Positions 17,019 through 25,993 of a stretch of DNA of 64,000 bases are shown piece after piece. Position numbers and translations under genes: made by a program. The notes under the pieces are model-generated. The model was not told the DNA's origin and ran no database searches. It was given only the letters and a program-made list of their open reading frames with translations. Each line of letters begins with the position of its first letter. The stretch's first letter is position 1. The stretch comes from Lachnospiraceae bacterium. GTDB taxonomy: Bacteria; Bacillota; Clostridia; Lachnospirales; Lachnospiraceae. The stretch spans positions 62,001 through 126,000 of the forward strand of contig JAFUPV010000035.1 of NCBI GenBank assembly GCA_017472605.1, in the 5' to 3' direction.

Positions 17019-18314
17019 ATGGTTTTACCGGAGAAGGTGAAGATCATTTTGCGGACGCTGAATGAAGCGGATCATGAGGCATATGCGGTCGGCGGATGCG
17101 TGAGAGACGCTTTGCTGGGGCGGGAAGCCGGAGATTGGGACATTACGACGTCGGCTTCGCCTGTTCAGGTGAAGGGACTGTTTCCGCGGACGATTGACAC
17201 GGGAATTGCTCACGGAACGGTTACCGTCATGGTGGAGCGGGAAGGATTTGAAGTGACAACCTATCGGGTTGACGGGGCATATAAGGATGGACGGCATCCG
17301 GAGTCTGTCTCGTTTACATCCAGCCTGGAGGAGGATCTGAAACGCCGGGATTTTACAATCAATGCGATGGCATACCATCCGGACACCGGAATCGTAGATA
17401 TCTTTGGCGGTCAGGGGGATCTGGAACGCAAGGTGATTTGCTGTGTTGGAGATGCAAAAGAACGGTTTACGGAGGATGCGCTGCGGATGATGCGGGCACT
17501 CCGCTTTCGGGCACAGCTGAATTTTACCATGGAAGAGAACACCAGAGCCGCAATCCGTGTACTTGCGCCGAGACTGGAACTGGTCAGCAGGGAGAGAATC
17601 CAGGTGGAACTGGTAAAGCTGCTGCTGTCCGATCATCCGGAATGCATGCTGGATCTGGAGCCGCTGGGGATGGAGCCATATGTGCTGCCGGAATGGGGCA
17701 ATCTGACCAGGGAGCAGAAGGAGAAGGCGGTGGAGGCGGCAGGACAGCTTTCGAAGGAGAAGTACCTGCGGCTGGCTGCTCTGTTCTGCATAGACTGCGC
17801 ATCGGAGAATTGGGGAAGTCTGGATCAGGAGTGTGCGGTGTGTGTGCGGACGGCGCTGCGCGGGCTTCGTCTTGACAACGAGACGACAGACCGGGCCCAA
17901 ATACTGGCTGCTTATCACCGGATCCGGCTTCAGCCGGATCCCCGTCTGCTGCGGCGGATGATGAGCAGCATGAAGCCGGAGCTGTTTTTTGATCTGCTGA
18001 GCCTTCAGAAGGCGTGGGCCCATTGCGTGAAAGATAGCCAGTATGCGCTGCTGCTGGATCAGGTGCGGCAGTGTTCGCTGGAAATTCTGGAAGCGGGAGA
18101 CTGCCTGGATCTGAAGCATCTGGCAGTAAACGGACGGGATCTGGCTCAGGAGGGGATTGCTCAGGGAAAAGAAATCGGTACCGCTCTGGCAGCTATGCTG
18201 GAGGAAGTCCTGAACGAGCCGTCTCACAATGACAGAGACTGGCTGCTGACAGAATTCAGAAAAGAGAAAAAGTCCATAAGCTGCAGACATGCGGCTGGAC
18301 TGGAGGAGAATTAG
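17019..18314 (+). CDS. cca: CCA tRNA nucleotidyltransferase (class II)
   Basis: A 431-residue enzyme that builds or repairs the 3' CCA of tRNAs without a template. The class II head domain is clear: YAVGGCVRDALLGR, then DWDITTSASP with the metal-binding Asp pair, then the RRDFTINAMAY motif and the RFTEDALRMMRALRF segment. The ATG at 17019 is preceded by AGAAGGGAG; the longer in-frame extension has no site. Five bases separate its stop from glnA, and the glnA ribosome-binding site lies inside its last codons, so the two are cotranscribed. There is no HD phosphohydrolase motif like that of the E. coli enzyme. Confidence 0.94.
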   Translation: MVLPEKVKIILRTLNEADHEAYAVGGCVRDALLGREAGDWDITTSASPVQVKGLFPRTIDTGIAHGTVTVMVEREGFEVTTYRVDGAYKDGRHPESVSFTSSLEEDLKRRDFTINAMAYHPDTGIVDIFGGQGDLERKVICCVGDAKERFTEDALRMMRALRFRAQLNFTMEENTRAAIRVLAPRLELVSRERIQVELVKLLLSDHPECMLDLEPLGMEPYVLPEWGNLTREQKEKAVEAAGQLSKEKYLRLAALFCIDCASENWGSLDQECAVCVRTALRGLRLDNETTDRAQILAAYHRIRLQPDPRLLRRMMSSMKPELFFDLLSLQKAWAHCVKDSQYALLLDQVRQCSLEILEAGDCLDLKHLAVNGRDLAQEGIAQGKEIGTALAAMLEEVLNEPSHNDRDWLLTEFRKEKKSISCRHAAGLEEN

Positions 18315-18318
18315 AACG

Positions 18319-19653
18319 ATGTCCAGATATACAAGAGAAGATATTTTGCGCATGGTGGAAGAAGAGGATGTGGGATTCGTCCGTCTTCAGTTCACTGATG
18401 TGTTTGGCACGATGAAAAATGTGGCGATTACAGCCGGTCAGATGGAACGCGCGCTTGATAACTGCTGCAGCTTCGACGGCTCCGGCATCGATGGATTTGT
18501 CCGGATTGAAGAAGAGGATATGTACCTGTATCCGGATCTGGATACCTTCCAGATCATGCCGTGGCGCCCGCAGACGGGAAAAGTAGCCCGCCTGATCTGT
18601 GACATTCGGACGCAGAAGGGAGAACCGTTTGCCGGAGACTGCCGTTATGTGCTGAAGAAGGTGATTCGGGAAGCGGCTCAGATGGGCTATTTTCTGTATG
18701 TGGCTCCGGAGTGTGAATTCTGCGTATTTCCGTGCGACTCTGACGGAGAGGTTGTGATGGAAACCAAGAGCAACGCGTCCTATTTTGATGTGGCGCCGCT
18801 GGATCAGGGAGAGAATGTCCGCAGAGACATCATTCTGACCCTGGAGGACATGGGAATTGATGTGAAGAGCTCCTTCCATGAGCATTCCCCCTACCAGCAT
18901 GAGATTGATCTTCTTCCGGTGCACAGCATGCTGGCCGCTGACAACATCACTACGTTTCGCATGGTCACACGGACCATCGCCATGCGCCACGGACTTCATG
19001 CGACCTTCATGCCCAAACCGAAAAACGGAAGCGAAGGCTGCGGCATGCATCTGAAAATGGAGCTTCATGATATGGAAGGAAACAACGTGTTTGCGGATCC
19101 TGCGGATCCCTACGGTCTCAGTGAAACCGGCTATTCCTTCATGGCCGGAGTGATGGAGCACATCCGCGGACTGACGGCAATTACCAATCCGCTGATTAAT
19201 TCCTACCGCAGAATCTGCCCGGGAAATGCGGCTCCCTCCTACATTTCCTGGTCCAGAGGCAACCGGTCGCCGCTGATCAGCGTTCCGGCAACCACACCGG
19301 AAAACGCCCACATCGAGCTGCGGAATCCGGATCCCGCGCTGAATCCCTATCTTGCCATTGCGGGAATTCTGGCTGCCGGTCTGGACGGAATCCGCCGCGG
19401 CTTAAAGCCGGGTCCGGCTACGGAAAAAAATCTCCATGTACTGGAGCGGACAGAGGTTGAAAAGCTGGGATTGAAGCGTCTTCCGATGAGCCTTTCGGAA
19501 GCGGTCGGCGAACTGGAGAAGGATGAGCTTCTGCTTTCCGTTCTCGGCGAGCATATCAGCGGAAAATACATCCGGTCCAAGAGACGTGAGATTGATAAAT
19601 ACCTTTCCTATGTCACTGACTGGGAAGTGAACCAGTACCTGCATAAATATTGA
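18319..19653 (+). CDS. glnA: Glutamine synthetase type I
   Basis: A 444-residue enzyme forming glutamine from glutamate, ammonia and ATP. Recognisable segments are the N-terminal beta-grasp (VRLQFTDVFGTMKN), the DGSGIDGF loop, YVAPECEFCVF with the metal-binding Glu, the GCGMHLKMEL segment, and NRSPLISVPA with the substrate Arg nearby. The length matches the GSI-alpha type, which lacks the 25-residue insertion of adenylylated enzymes, so adenylylation is unlikely. The start at 18319 uses GGAGGA located in the end of cca. The ANTAR protein gene follows 53 bp downstream, a pairing that suggests nitrogen-responsive control of RNA elongation. Confidence 0.94.
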   Translation: MSRYTREDILRMVEEEDVGFVRLQFTDVFGTMKNVAITAGQMERALDNCCSFDGSGIDGFVRIEEEDMYLYPDLDTFQIMPWRPQTGKVARLICDIRTQKGEPFAGDCRYVLKKVIREAAQMGYFLYVAPECEFCVFPCDSDGEVVMETKSNASYFDVAPLDQGENVRRDIILTLEDMGIDVKSSFHEHSPYQHEIDLLPVHSMLAADNITTFRMVTRTIAMRHGLHATFMPKPKNGSEGCGMHLKMELHDMEGNNVFADPADPYGLSETGYSFMAGVMEHIRGLTAITNPLINSYRRICPGNAAPSYISWSRGNRSPLISVPATTPENAHIELRNPDPALNPYLAIAGILAAGLDGIRRGLKPGPATEKNLHVLERTEVEKLGLKRLPMSLSEAVGELEKDELLLSVLGEHISGKYIRSKRREIDKYLSYVTDWEVNQYLHKY

Positions 19654-19706
19654 TTTTCTGGCAAGTTTGACAGAAATTCAGCATATAGTAAGCGGGAGGG
19701 ATGCCA

Positions 19707-20258
19707 GTGACAAATTTAATTGTGGCTTTTCCAAAGCTTGAAGATGCCCGGAGTATCCGCAACATACTGGTGAAATGCGGATTTCCGGTCGCGGCAGTCT
19801 GCACCAGCGGCGCGCAGGCGCTGCAGTATGCGGATGATTTACATAACGGAATCGTTGTATGCGGATACCGGATGACAGACATGATCTACAGCCGTCTGCG
19901 GGAGGATCTGCCGGAGCAGTTTGATCTGCTGCTCCTTGCTTCAAACCGGTACCTGGAAGAGATTGAGCCAGCCGGAGGGCTGGTCTGTGTGGCGATGCCT
20001 CTGAAGGTTCACGAACTGAAGGAAACCGTGAGCCGGATGATTGAGGCCAGTGAACGCAGAAAACGCAGACAGCGTCTGCAGCCAAGAGAGCGCACCACGC
20101 CGGACCGCGCTCTGATTGGTGAAGCCAAGCAGCTTTTAATGGAAAAGAAACAGATGACAGAGGAGGAAGCCCATCGGTATCTGCAGAAGCGAAGCATGGA
20201 CAATGGTGTAAACATGCTGGAAACGGCAAAAATGGTGCTGAGCATCATGAAAAACTGA
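19707..20258 (+). CDS. ANTAR-domain RNA-binding antiterminator with degenerate receiver domain
   Basis: A 183-residue response-regulator-like protein. Residues 1-110 resemble a receiver domain, but the segment that should hold the phosphoacceptor Asp reads VVCGYRM, without an Asp there. A basic linker (ERRKRRQRLQ) leads to a C-terminal ANTAR domain (about 125-180; AKQLLMEKKQMTEEEAHRYL is the hallmark). ANTAR domains bind paired RNA hairpins and prevent termination. I prefer the GTG at 19707: GGAGGG at 19695-19700 directly abuts the ATG at 19701, too close to work, but sits 6 nt from the GTG. Its place after glnA suggests a nitrogen-linked role. The RNA target is not evident in this window. 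Confidence 0.85.
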   Translation: MTNLIVAFPKLEDARSIRNILVKCGFPVAAVCTSGAQALQYADDLHNGIVVCGYRMTDMIYSRLREDLPEQFDLLLLASNRYLEEIEPAGGLVCVAMPLKVHELKETVSRMIEASERRKRRQRLQPRERTTPDRALIGEAKQLLMEKKQMTEEEAHRYLQKRSMDNGVNMLETAKMVLSIMKN

Positions 20259-20295
20259 TGCGCCGGGACGATGGTCTTCCTGTACGAAAAAGAAA

Positions 20296-20324
20296 TTGCG
20301 GTTTTACCGCATCAATGCTATACT
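20296..20324 (+). promoter_or_regulatory. Promoter of the beta-CASP hydrolase-aroA transcript
   Basis: TTGCGG at 20296-20301 and TATACT at 20319-20324 with a 17 bp spacer. Confidence 0.6.
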
Positions 20325-20391
20325 AAAAGAAAGAAGCATGTTGTATCTGCAAACTGCACAGCAGGATGGATTTGAGGAAAGAGGGGATTCG

Positions 20392-22002
20392 ATGAAACTG
20401 ATTTTTAATGGTGCCGCCCACGAAGTAACCGGAAGCTGTCATTGTCTGGAAGCCTGCGGAAAAAAGATGCTGGTTGACTTTGGTATGGAGCAGGGAAAAG
20501 ACATTTATGTGAACGAAGACCTGCCGTTTTTGGCCGGCGAGATTGATTTTGTCTTTCTGACCCATGCCCACATCGACCATTCCGGTATGCTGCCGCTTCT
20601 GTACAGGAACGGGTATAAGGGTCCTGTCTATGCGACGAATGCGACAACAAGGCTCTGCCAGATCATGCTGCGTGACAGCGCACACATTCAGGAGTCGGAA
20701 GCGGAATGGAAGAACCGGAAGAACAGGAGAAAGCAGCAGCCGGAGGTTATGCCGGTCTACACGCTGCAGGATGCGGAAGGAATTCTGAAGCAGTTTGTTT
20801 CCTGTGATTATGAAACAATCATGGATATCGCGCCGGGGATCCGGATGCGGATGAAGGATGTGGGGCATCTGCTTGGTTCCGCTTCCATTGAGCTGTGGCT
20901 GACGGAAGGGGAAGAGACGAGAAAGATTGTGTTCTCCGGTGACATCGGCAACACGGATCAGCCGCTGATTAAGGACCCAGTTCCGGTTGAGGACGCAGAC
21001 TATGTGGTGATGGAATCCACCTATGGAGACCGAAGTCATGACGAGCCGGGGGAACACAGTGAGGAACTGCGCGCAGTTCTGGAAGATACGCTGCGCCGGG
21101 GCGGAAATCTGGTGATTCCATGCTTTGCCGTTGGCCGTACCCAGCAGATTCTCTATTTTCTTCGCGGATTGAAGGTAAACCATGAACTGCCTGGATTCGA
21201 ATCGGTCGAGGTCTATGTGGACAGTCCGCTGGCGGTGGAAGCGACCAACATTTTTGCGAAAAACACAGAAGAGTGTTTTGACGCGGAGGCGATGGAACTG
21301 GTGCAAAAAGGAATCAATCCAATCATGTTCCCGGGGCTTCGTCTCTCAGTGACCAGTGACGAGTCCAAAGCAATCAATGCGGATCCGAAGCCGAAGGTAA
21401 TTCTTTCCGCATCGGGCATGTGTGACGCAGGCCGGATCCGTCATCATCTGAAGCATAATCTCTGGAGACCGGAATGTACGGTTCTCTTTGCGGGCTACCA
21501 GTCGGAAGGATGCCTCGGCAGAACGCTGCTGGATGGTGCTTCTGAAGTCAAACTCTTCGGGGAGACGATTGCAGTTCGCGCCAAAATAGCAAGAATGAGC
21601 GGAATCAGCGGCCATGCAGATCGGGAAGGCCTGATCCGCTGGGTGAGAAACATTTCTCCCAGTCCGAAGCAGGTATTTGTTGTCCATGGAGAGGATGCCG
21701 TGACCGACAGCTTTGCGGCTCTGCTGCGGGAGAACTATGGAATGAATGCGGCTGCTCCGTACAGCGGTGCAGGATATGATCTGATCACCGGTGAGATGCT
21801 GGAAGAGGGACGCCGCGAGTTTATTAAGAAGAACTATGTACCGAAGGCTCCGGGAAAGAAGACGGCTTCGCTTTACCGCAGACTGGTGGATGCCGGTCAG
21901 AAGCTGATCGCAGTGATCCGGGGCTATCAGGAAGGCACCAATAAGGATATTCAGCAGTTTACACAAGAGGTGGAAAACTTGTGTGACCGCTGGAAAATGT
22001 AA
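20392..22002 (+). CDS. Metallo-beta-lactamase-fold beta-CASP RNA-processing protein
   Basis: A 536-residue protein of the MBL/beta-CASP group (YsH1/CPSF73-like, TTHA0252-like), whose characterised members are zinc-dependent RNA nucleases. The MBL metal motif THAHIDHSG is intact near residue 57, followed by HLLGSAS, FSGDIGNTD, STYGDR, the beta-CASP cap, the GMCDAGRIRHHL segment and the C-terminal SGHAD and VHGE motifs. About 70 residues beyond the RMMBL domain are not assigned. The ATG at 20392 follows GAGGGGAT. It is 21 bp before aroA and has its own promoter. The RNA substrate is unknown. Confidence 0.88.
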   Translation: MKLIFNGAAHEVTGSCHCLEACGKKMLVDFGMEQGKDIYVNEDLPFLAGEIDFVFLTHAHIDHSGMLPLLYRNGYKGPVYATNATTRLCQIMLRDSAHIQESEAEWKNRKNRRKQQPEVMPVYTLQDAEGILKQFVSCDYETIMDIAPGIRMRMKDVGHLLGSASIELWLTEGEETRKIVFSGDIGNTDQPLIKDPVPVEDADYVVMESTYGDRSHDEPGEHSEELRAVLEDTLRRGGNLVIPCFAVGRTQQILYFLRGLKVNHELPGFESVEVYVDSPLAVEATNIFAKNTEECFDAEAMELVQKGINPIMFPGLRLSVTSDESKAINADPKPKVILSASGMCDAGRIRHHLKHNLWRPECTVLFAGYQSEGCLGRTLLDGASEVKLFGETIAVRAKIARMSGISGHADREGLIRWVRNISPSPKQVFVVHGEDAVTDSFAALLRENYGMNAAAPYSGAGYDLITGEMLEEGRREFIKKNYVPKAPGKKTASLYRRLVDAGQKLIAVIRGYQEGTNKDIQQFTQEVENLCDRWKM

Positions 22003-22023
22003 GTGCTGTGAGCAGGAGACCGA

Positions 22024-23343
22024 ATGAAAACGTACAAAGTAGAAACCATCTATGATCTGATCCAGTCAGGAAGCAGCCTGAAGGTAACTGTTCCCGGTTC
22101 CAAAAGTATTACGAACCGTGCGCTGCTTCTTGCAACACTTGCACAGGGGGAGAGCAGGCTTTCGGGCGTGCTCTTTTCCGATGATTCCCGGCATTTTCTG
22201 GACTGTGTCCAGAAGCTGGGATTTGAAACTTCTGTCAGTGAAGAGAGGGCAGAGGTAACTGTAACAGGAAGGGGAGGAATGATCCCCAATGCCAATGCGT
22301 CCCTCTATGTGGGAAGTGCCGGTACGGCGGCACGTTTCCTCACAGCTCTTCTCGGCGTATCGGAGGGAAGCTGGCACCTGGACAGCTCAGAGCAGATGAA
22401 GCGCCGGCCGATGGCTCCGCTGCTTCAGACGCTGGAGGAGCTTGGCGCTGTGATCCGGTATGAAGGACAGGAAGGTTATTTTCCCTACACACTGACTGGA
22501 AATCCAAGGCCTGGAACGGCAGCGGCGGTAAATATTGACCGAAGCAGCCAGTTTTTAAGCGCTCTTCTGATTGCCTATGGCGCGTTGGGAGAAGAGGGGC
22601 GGATTTCTGTTGAGGGCAGTCACGGGATGGCATACATTGACATGACGATCCGGATGATGGAACAGTTTGGTGTGCAGGTAAAAAAAGAAGGAAGCACATT
22701 TGTGATCGAAGCAGGGCAGCACTATCAGCCGCTTGCTTATCCGATTGAACCGGATGTTTCCGCTGCCTGTTATTTCTATGCGATGGCTCCTCTTCTTGGC
22801 ATTTCCGTTGTGGTACGTGGTGTGCATTTTGACAGCATGCAGGGAGATGTCCAGTTTATCCGTCTCCTGGAGCAGATGGGCTGTCATGCGGTGGAAACCG
22901 ATGAGGGAATCCGTGTGAGCGGAAATCCTGATGGAAGCTATTGCGGAATCGACGCGGATATGCATGCATGTTCTGATCAGGCAATCACAATGGCCGCGAT
23001 TGCACCTTTTGCCAGCACGCCGACCACAATCCGTGGTGTTGCTCACATTCGACTTCAGGAAAGCGACCGGATCGGCGGAATCGTAAAGGAACTGTCTGCC
23101 ATGGGAATCCGCTGCGAGGAGCTGGAGGATGGTGTGAAGATCTGGCCGGGAATACCGAAGCCCCATGAGGTGGAGACCTACGATGATCACCGGATGGCCA
23201 TGGGCTTTTCTCTGATTGGTCTTCGTGCAGAGGGAATTGTGATCCGGGATCCGCTTTGCTGCAGAAAGACATTTGAAACGTATTTTACAGTTCTGGATCA
23301 GCTGATCTGTCAATGGAAGGCGGACAGCCGGGAGAAGGAATGA
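22024..23343 (+). CDS. aroA: 3-phosphoshikimate 1-carboxyvinyltransferase (EPSP synthase)
   Basis: A 439-residue enzyme joining PEP to shikimate-3-phosphate in aromatic amino acid synthesis. The signature VPGSKSITNRALLLATLA holds the substrate Lys and Arg, the PEP-binding loop reads YVGSAGTAARFLTAL in place of the common LGNAGTA, and RLQESDRIGGI and DDHRMAM occur near the C-terminus. The SAGTA-type loop resembles class II glyphosate-tolerant enzymes more than the E. coli form; that is an inference from the motif. The start at 22024 follows GCAGGAGACCGA. Its stop overlaps the next start as ATGA. Confidence 0.94.
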   Translation: MKTYKVETIYDLIQSGSSLKVTVPGSKSITNRALLLATLAQGESRLSGVLFSDDSRHFLDCVQKLGFETSVSEERAEVTVTGRGGMIPNANASLYVGSAGTAARFLTALLGVSEGSWHLDSSEQMKRRPMAPLLQTLEELGAVIRYEGQEGYFPYTLTGNPRPGTAAAVNIDRSSQFLSALLIAYGALGEEGRISVEGSHGMAYIDMTIRMMEQFGVQVKKEGSTFVIEAGQHYQPLAYPIEPDVSAACYFYAMAPLLGISVVVRGVHFDSMQGDVQFIRLLEQMGCHAVETDEGIRVSGNPDGSYCGIDADMHACSDQAITMAAIAPFASTPTTIRGVAHIRLQESDRIGGIVKELSAMGIRCEELEDGVKIWPGIPKPHEVETYDDHRMAMGFSLIGLRAEGIVIRDPLCCRKTFETYFTVLDQLICQWKADSREKE

Positions 23344-24206
23344 TTATTCAGTGTACAAAGAAACTGCAGAATCGGATGAAGGCCTCCGGTAAATGTCTGA
23401 TCTATGTGGGAAAAACGGAGTATCCTCATGGTCTGTCTGACTGGCACGGAACACTGCTGGAAAGAGACGGAAACGAATGGGTGGTTCTGATGAATAATCT
23501 GACCGGTTACCCGGTTGTGTTTCCGGTCAGTGAGACGCTGAAAGAAACGGATTTCAGGGATGCGATTTTTGAGCAACTGCGAAAAGAAGGGTTTCATGAG
23601 CAGCTGCTGTCAGCTCTGGATGAGTGGTCCGGACCGGTATATCTGGAAAAGGTATCATCAAGGGCTGCGATTCAAAGACTGAATCAGGTGGTGAAGCGAG
23701 TGCTTGAACTGCCGGATGAGGTATGGATGGGCGTGACGATGTCAGATGGAATGGCTGGAAAAGACTGTGTCAGGAGGGATGAAACGGTTCCCGGCAGGAT
23801 AGCGGCACGCAGACGGATGCATTTTGAGGAGGGGTATCTGACACCGGCAGAGCGGCTGTTCGTGTTTCTGGAACGGTGGGGAGAAGCGCATGGACTGCCG
23901 GTGTATCACTGGCGAGCGTTTGTCTTGTCGGTTTCCTGCGGTAAGGAAATGGAGGCGGAAATTCTTGTGCCGGAGAATCTGCCGTTTCTTTTCCTGAACG
24001 AGCTGCTTACCAGAGTCTTTGGACGGGAATTCCAATCAGACGAAGGGGCTGAATGCCGATGGATTCGAAAATATGAATGTCAGCAGCAACGGAGACCTGG
24101 AGCATGGGCCTTGCGAATCAGCGGTGTTCATCCGGTCAGAAAGCACAGATTCAGTCTGAGAGAAGTGAATCGTGAGATCGCATGGATTGTGGAAGAGTAC
24201 CGATGA
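23340..24206 (+). CDS. DUF6933 domain-containing protein
   Basis: A 288-residue protein of unknown function. The first half (IIQCTKKLQNRMKASG, then WHGTLLERDGNEWVVLMNN) matches the DUF6933 pattern, which I recognise from small proteins often fused to plasmid pRiA4b ORF3-like domains. The second half is an unassigned region with a conserved-looking core near RAFVLSVSCGKE. Translation is probably coupled to aroA through the overlapping ATGA at 23340-23343. A shared terminator follows. No enzymatic motif is visible, and a link with aromatic synthesis is not implied beyond cotranscription. Confidence 0.75.
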   Translation: MIIQCTKKLQNRMKASGKCLIYVGKTEYPHGLSDWHGTLLERDGNEWVVLMNNLTGYPVVFPVSETLKETDFRDAIFEQLRKEGFHEQLLSALDEWSGPVYLEKVSSRAAIQRLNQVVKRVLELPDEVWMGVTMSDGMAGKDCVRRDETVPGRIAARRRMHFEEGYLTPAERLFVFLERWGEAHGLPVYHWRAFVLSVSCGKEMEAEILVPENLPFLFLNELLTRVFGREFQSDEGAECRWIRKYECQQQRRPGAWALRISGVHPVRKHRFSLREVNREIAWIVEEYR

Positions 24207-24220
24207 ATCGAGGATACAAA

Positions 24221-24262
24221 AAGGGCGGGAACCCGGAATCAGTCCGGTTTCCCGCCTTCTTA
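24221..24262. terminator. Bidirectional terminator between convergent genes
   Basis: AAGGGCGGGAACCCGG and CCGGTTTCCCGCCTT form a stem with small imperfections, flanked by A-rich and T-rich sequence. It can serve the aroA side and the minus-strand SEC-C gene. Confidence 0.75.
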
Positions 24263-24303
24263 ACATTGTGATTGGATGCAGCAGAAGAAACACTTCTGTC
24301 TGC

Positions 24304-24801
24304 TTATCTTCCGCAGCACTGCTTGTATTTTTTGCCGCTTCCGCAGGGACACGGATCGTTGCGGCCGATTTTCTTTGCCTTAACAATTGTGGTGGAAGAC
24401 TTCTGCTCCTTGTAAAGCTCTTTGCGGCGCTCCTCGGTCAGAAGGGCATCCCACTGAGGAAGGGTATAAAGCCACTCGGCTCTTGCTCCAACCATGTTGT
24501 AGTAGAGCTTTTCTTTATCGTAGTCCAGGGAGAGAACGGTTGTCTCATCCATGGTTTCAATTGGGTTCGGTGTCTTTAAGCTGTCGTTGATACCGTCCAG
24601 AATACCAACCATGATCATCTGATCCAGCTGATATTTCTCAGCCAGCTCCGGAATGGTACCGGTCACAACTTCATCAGTTGCAAGCAGGGATTCATAAAAA
24701 CCCTTCTCAAGAACAAAGTAGTGATTCCAGAGTTTGTTGTACTGGTCCTGGCTCATCTCCTGATTATACGCAGCGCTTCTCCACTGTTCTAATAACGTCA
24801 T
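24304..24801 (-). CDS. SEC-C metal-binding motif protein
   Basis: A 165-residue protein ending in a SEC-C zinc motif ([19 protein letters not shown]), the same module found at the C-terminus of SecA. The rest is helical and not assigned to a domain I know. The ATG at 24799-24801 is chosen because GGAGG lies 5 nt before it on the minus strand; the ATG 12 nt upstream overlaps that site. Its promoter is at 24904-24931. SEC-C modules bind zinc and often contact ribosomes or protein partners, so a role in protein quality control is possible but not shown. Its neighbour mecA is also on the minus strand. Confidence 0.85.
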   Translation of the reverse strand: MTLLEQWRSAAYNQEMSQDQYNKLWNHYFVLEKGFYESLLATDEVVTGTIPELAEKYQLDQMIMVGILDGINDSLKTPNPIETMDETTVLSLDYDKEKLYYNMVGARAEWLYTLPQWDALLTEERRKELYKEQKSSTTIVKAKKIGRNDPCPCGSGKKYKQCCGR

Positions 24802-24903
24802 AATAACCTCCATTTAGAAAAGGGTTCCCCCCTGTAATCATTTGCAGCTGATTGATCTGCGGAATGTGCGCACGGGAGTGCAGGCTCCCGGCTTCATCTA
24901 ATG

Positions 24904-24931
24904 ATTATAGCAAATAATTGGCTCTTTGCAA
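24904..24931 (-). promoter_or_regulatory. Promoter of the SEC-C gene
   Basis: On the minus strand TTGCAA (24926-24931) and TATAAT (24904-24909) are separated by 16 bp. Confidence 0.7.
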
Positions 24932-25026
24932 GCTTTTTCAGAGAAAATTTCCGGGAAATTGTGTTCGGGGAGACTGCCGGTTTCTCCATTTGCTGTGACA
25001 TGACTGTTCGGCCGGACGGCAAACCC

Positions 25027-25770
25027 TTACAGGCTTTCCAGTGACTGAATTGCATGATCTGCCAGGATCACATCCAGGTGCTCTTCAAAATAGGCGGCAG
25101 TGGCGGCATTGCTTTTCTGGTGCTCTCCGTATTCGGAAAGAATGTTGCAGATTTTATTGAAGGTTTCCACGCTGTGATCGCCTTTATGAACAACCAGATA
25201 GTATTTCAGCGTTCCAGGATCCTTGTAGAGGGAGTTGACATCGTCATAAGCACCGCACAGAACCTTTGCAGCTTTGCAGACGGTATCGAGGGAGGAAAAC
25301 TGGAATACCTGATAGAAATCCGGTTCCGGCGCTTCGGTCACTTCCTGACCGGCTTCTTCCAGCAGAGAGAGCGTTTCCTGGCACAACCGGGTGAACTCTT
25401 CCAGGATTGTGTCGGCGCCTGCTGGTTCCTCTTCCTGCATGGAAAAACTGTCATCATCCCGAAGGAGCGTGTCATCGCTGTCGCCCGGCGAAAAGCGGGC
25501 GAACCTGGTATCCAGTTCTTCCGGATCCTCCACTTTTGTGATCAGAAGCATGATACTCTCTTCCGAGAGCGGAACTGCTTCGATCATCAGAGGCATGTTA
25601 TCCGCCTGAAAACCGAAGTCTTTCGAAGCTTTCGTGAGCATTTCACGAAACAGGGAGCGTGCCTTCTCTGATCCGTAGGCCAGTTCGGCTATATTTAAAT
25701 GACGGGTGGAAAGATCATCCCGTGACAGGGTACAGCGAATCTGTTTGTCACTGATCTTTTCAATCCTCAT
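25027..25770 (-). CDS. mecA: Adaptor protein MecA homologue
   Basis: A 247-residue ClpC adaptor of the MecA/YpbH family, which delivers proteins to the ClpCP protease and promotes ClpC assembly. The N-terminal substrate-binding domain (MRIEKISDKQIRCTLSRDDL) and the C-terminal ClpC-binding domain (SLDTVCKAAKVL, VHKGDHSVETFNKICNILSEYG) are separated by an acidic linker. The ATG at 25768-25770 follows GAAAGGATG on the minus strand and is preferred over an upstream in-frame ATG. Clostridia lacking ComK still carry MecA, so competence control should not be assumed. Confidence 0.9.
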   Translation of the reverse strand: MRIEKISDKQIRCTLSRDDLSTRHLNIAELAYGSEKARSLFREMLTKASKDFGFQADNMPLMIEAVPLSEESIMLLITKVEDPEELDTRFARFSPGDSDDTLLRDDDSFSMQEEEPAGADTILEEFTRLCQETLSLLEEAGQEVTEAPEPDFYQVFQFSSLDTVCKAAKVLCGAYDDVNSLYKDPGTLKYYLVVHKGDHSVETFNKICNILSEYGEHQKSNAATAAYFEEHLDVILADHAIQSLESL

Positions 25771-25911
25771 GAAATCACATCCTTTCTCAATTGCAATAAG
25801 CAATCGTCCCTAATGATACTATATAGAATAGCATTAAAAACATTCCTCGTAAAGAGTTATTTTTCCCCGGAATCTGAATTTTATATAAAAACAGAGGAAT
25901 CAGCGGATATC

Positions 25912-25966
25912 GTAAGGAATCTTTAAGGAATCCTTACTTGTTATATAAATCGAAAAGAAATATAAT
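25912..25966 (+). promoter_or_regulatory. Promoter with an adjacent inverted repeat, upstream of the acyltransferase
   Basis: TTGTTA (25938-25943) and TATAAT (25961-25966) have a 17 bp spacer. GTAAGGA (25912-25918) and TCCTTAC (25931-25937) form an inverted repeat that ends directly at the -35 box, and AAGGAATC is also repeated directly there. This is a plausible activator or repressor site. Confidence 0.55.
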
Positions 25967-25993
25967 CATGGTAAGGAGGAACACAGAAACAAT

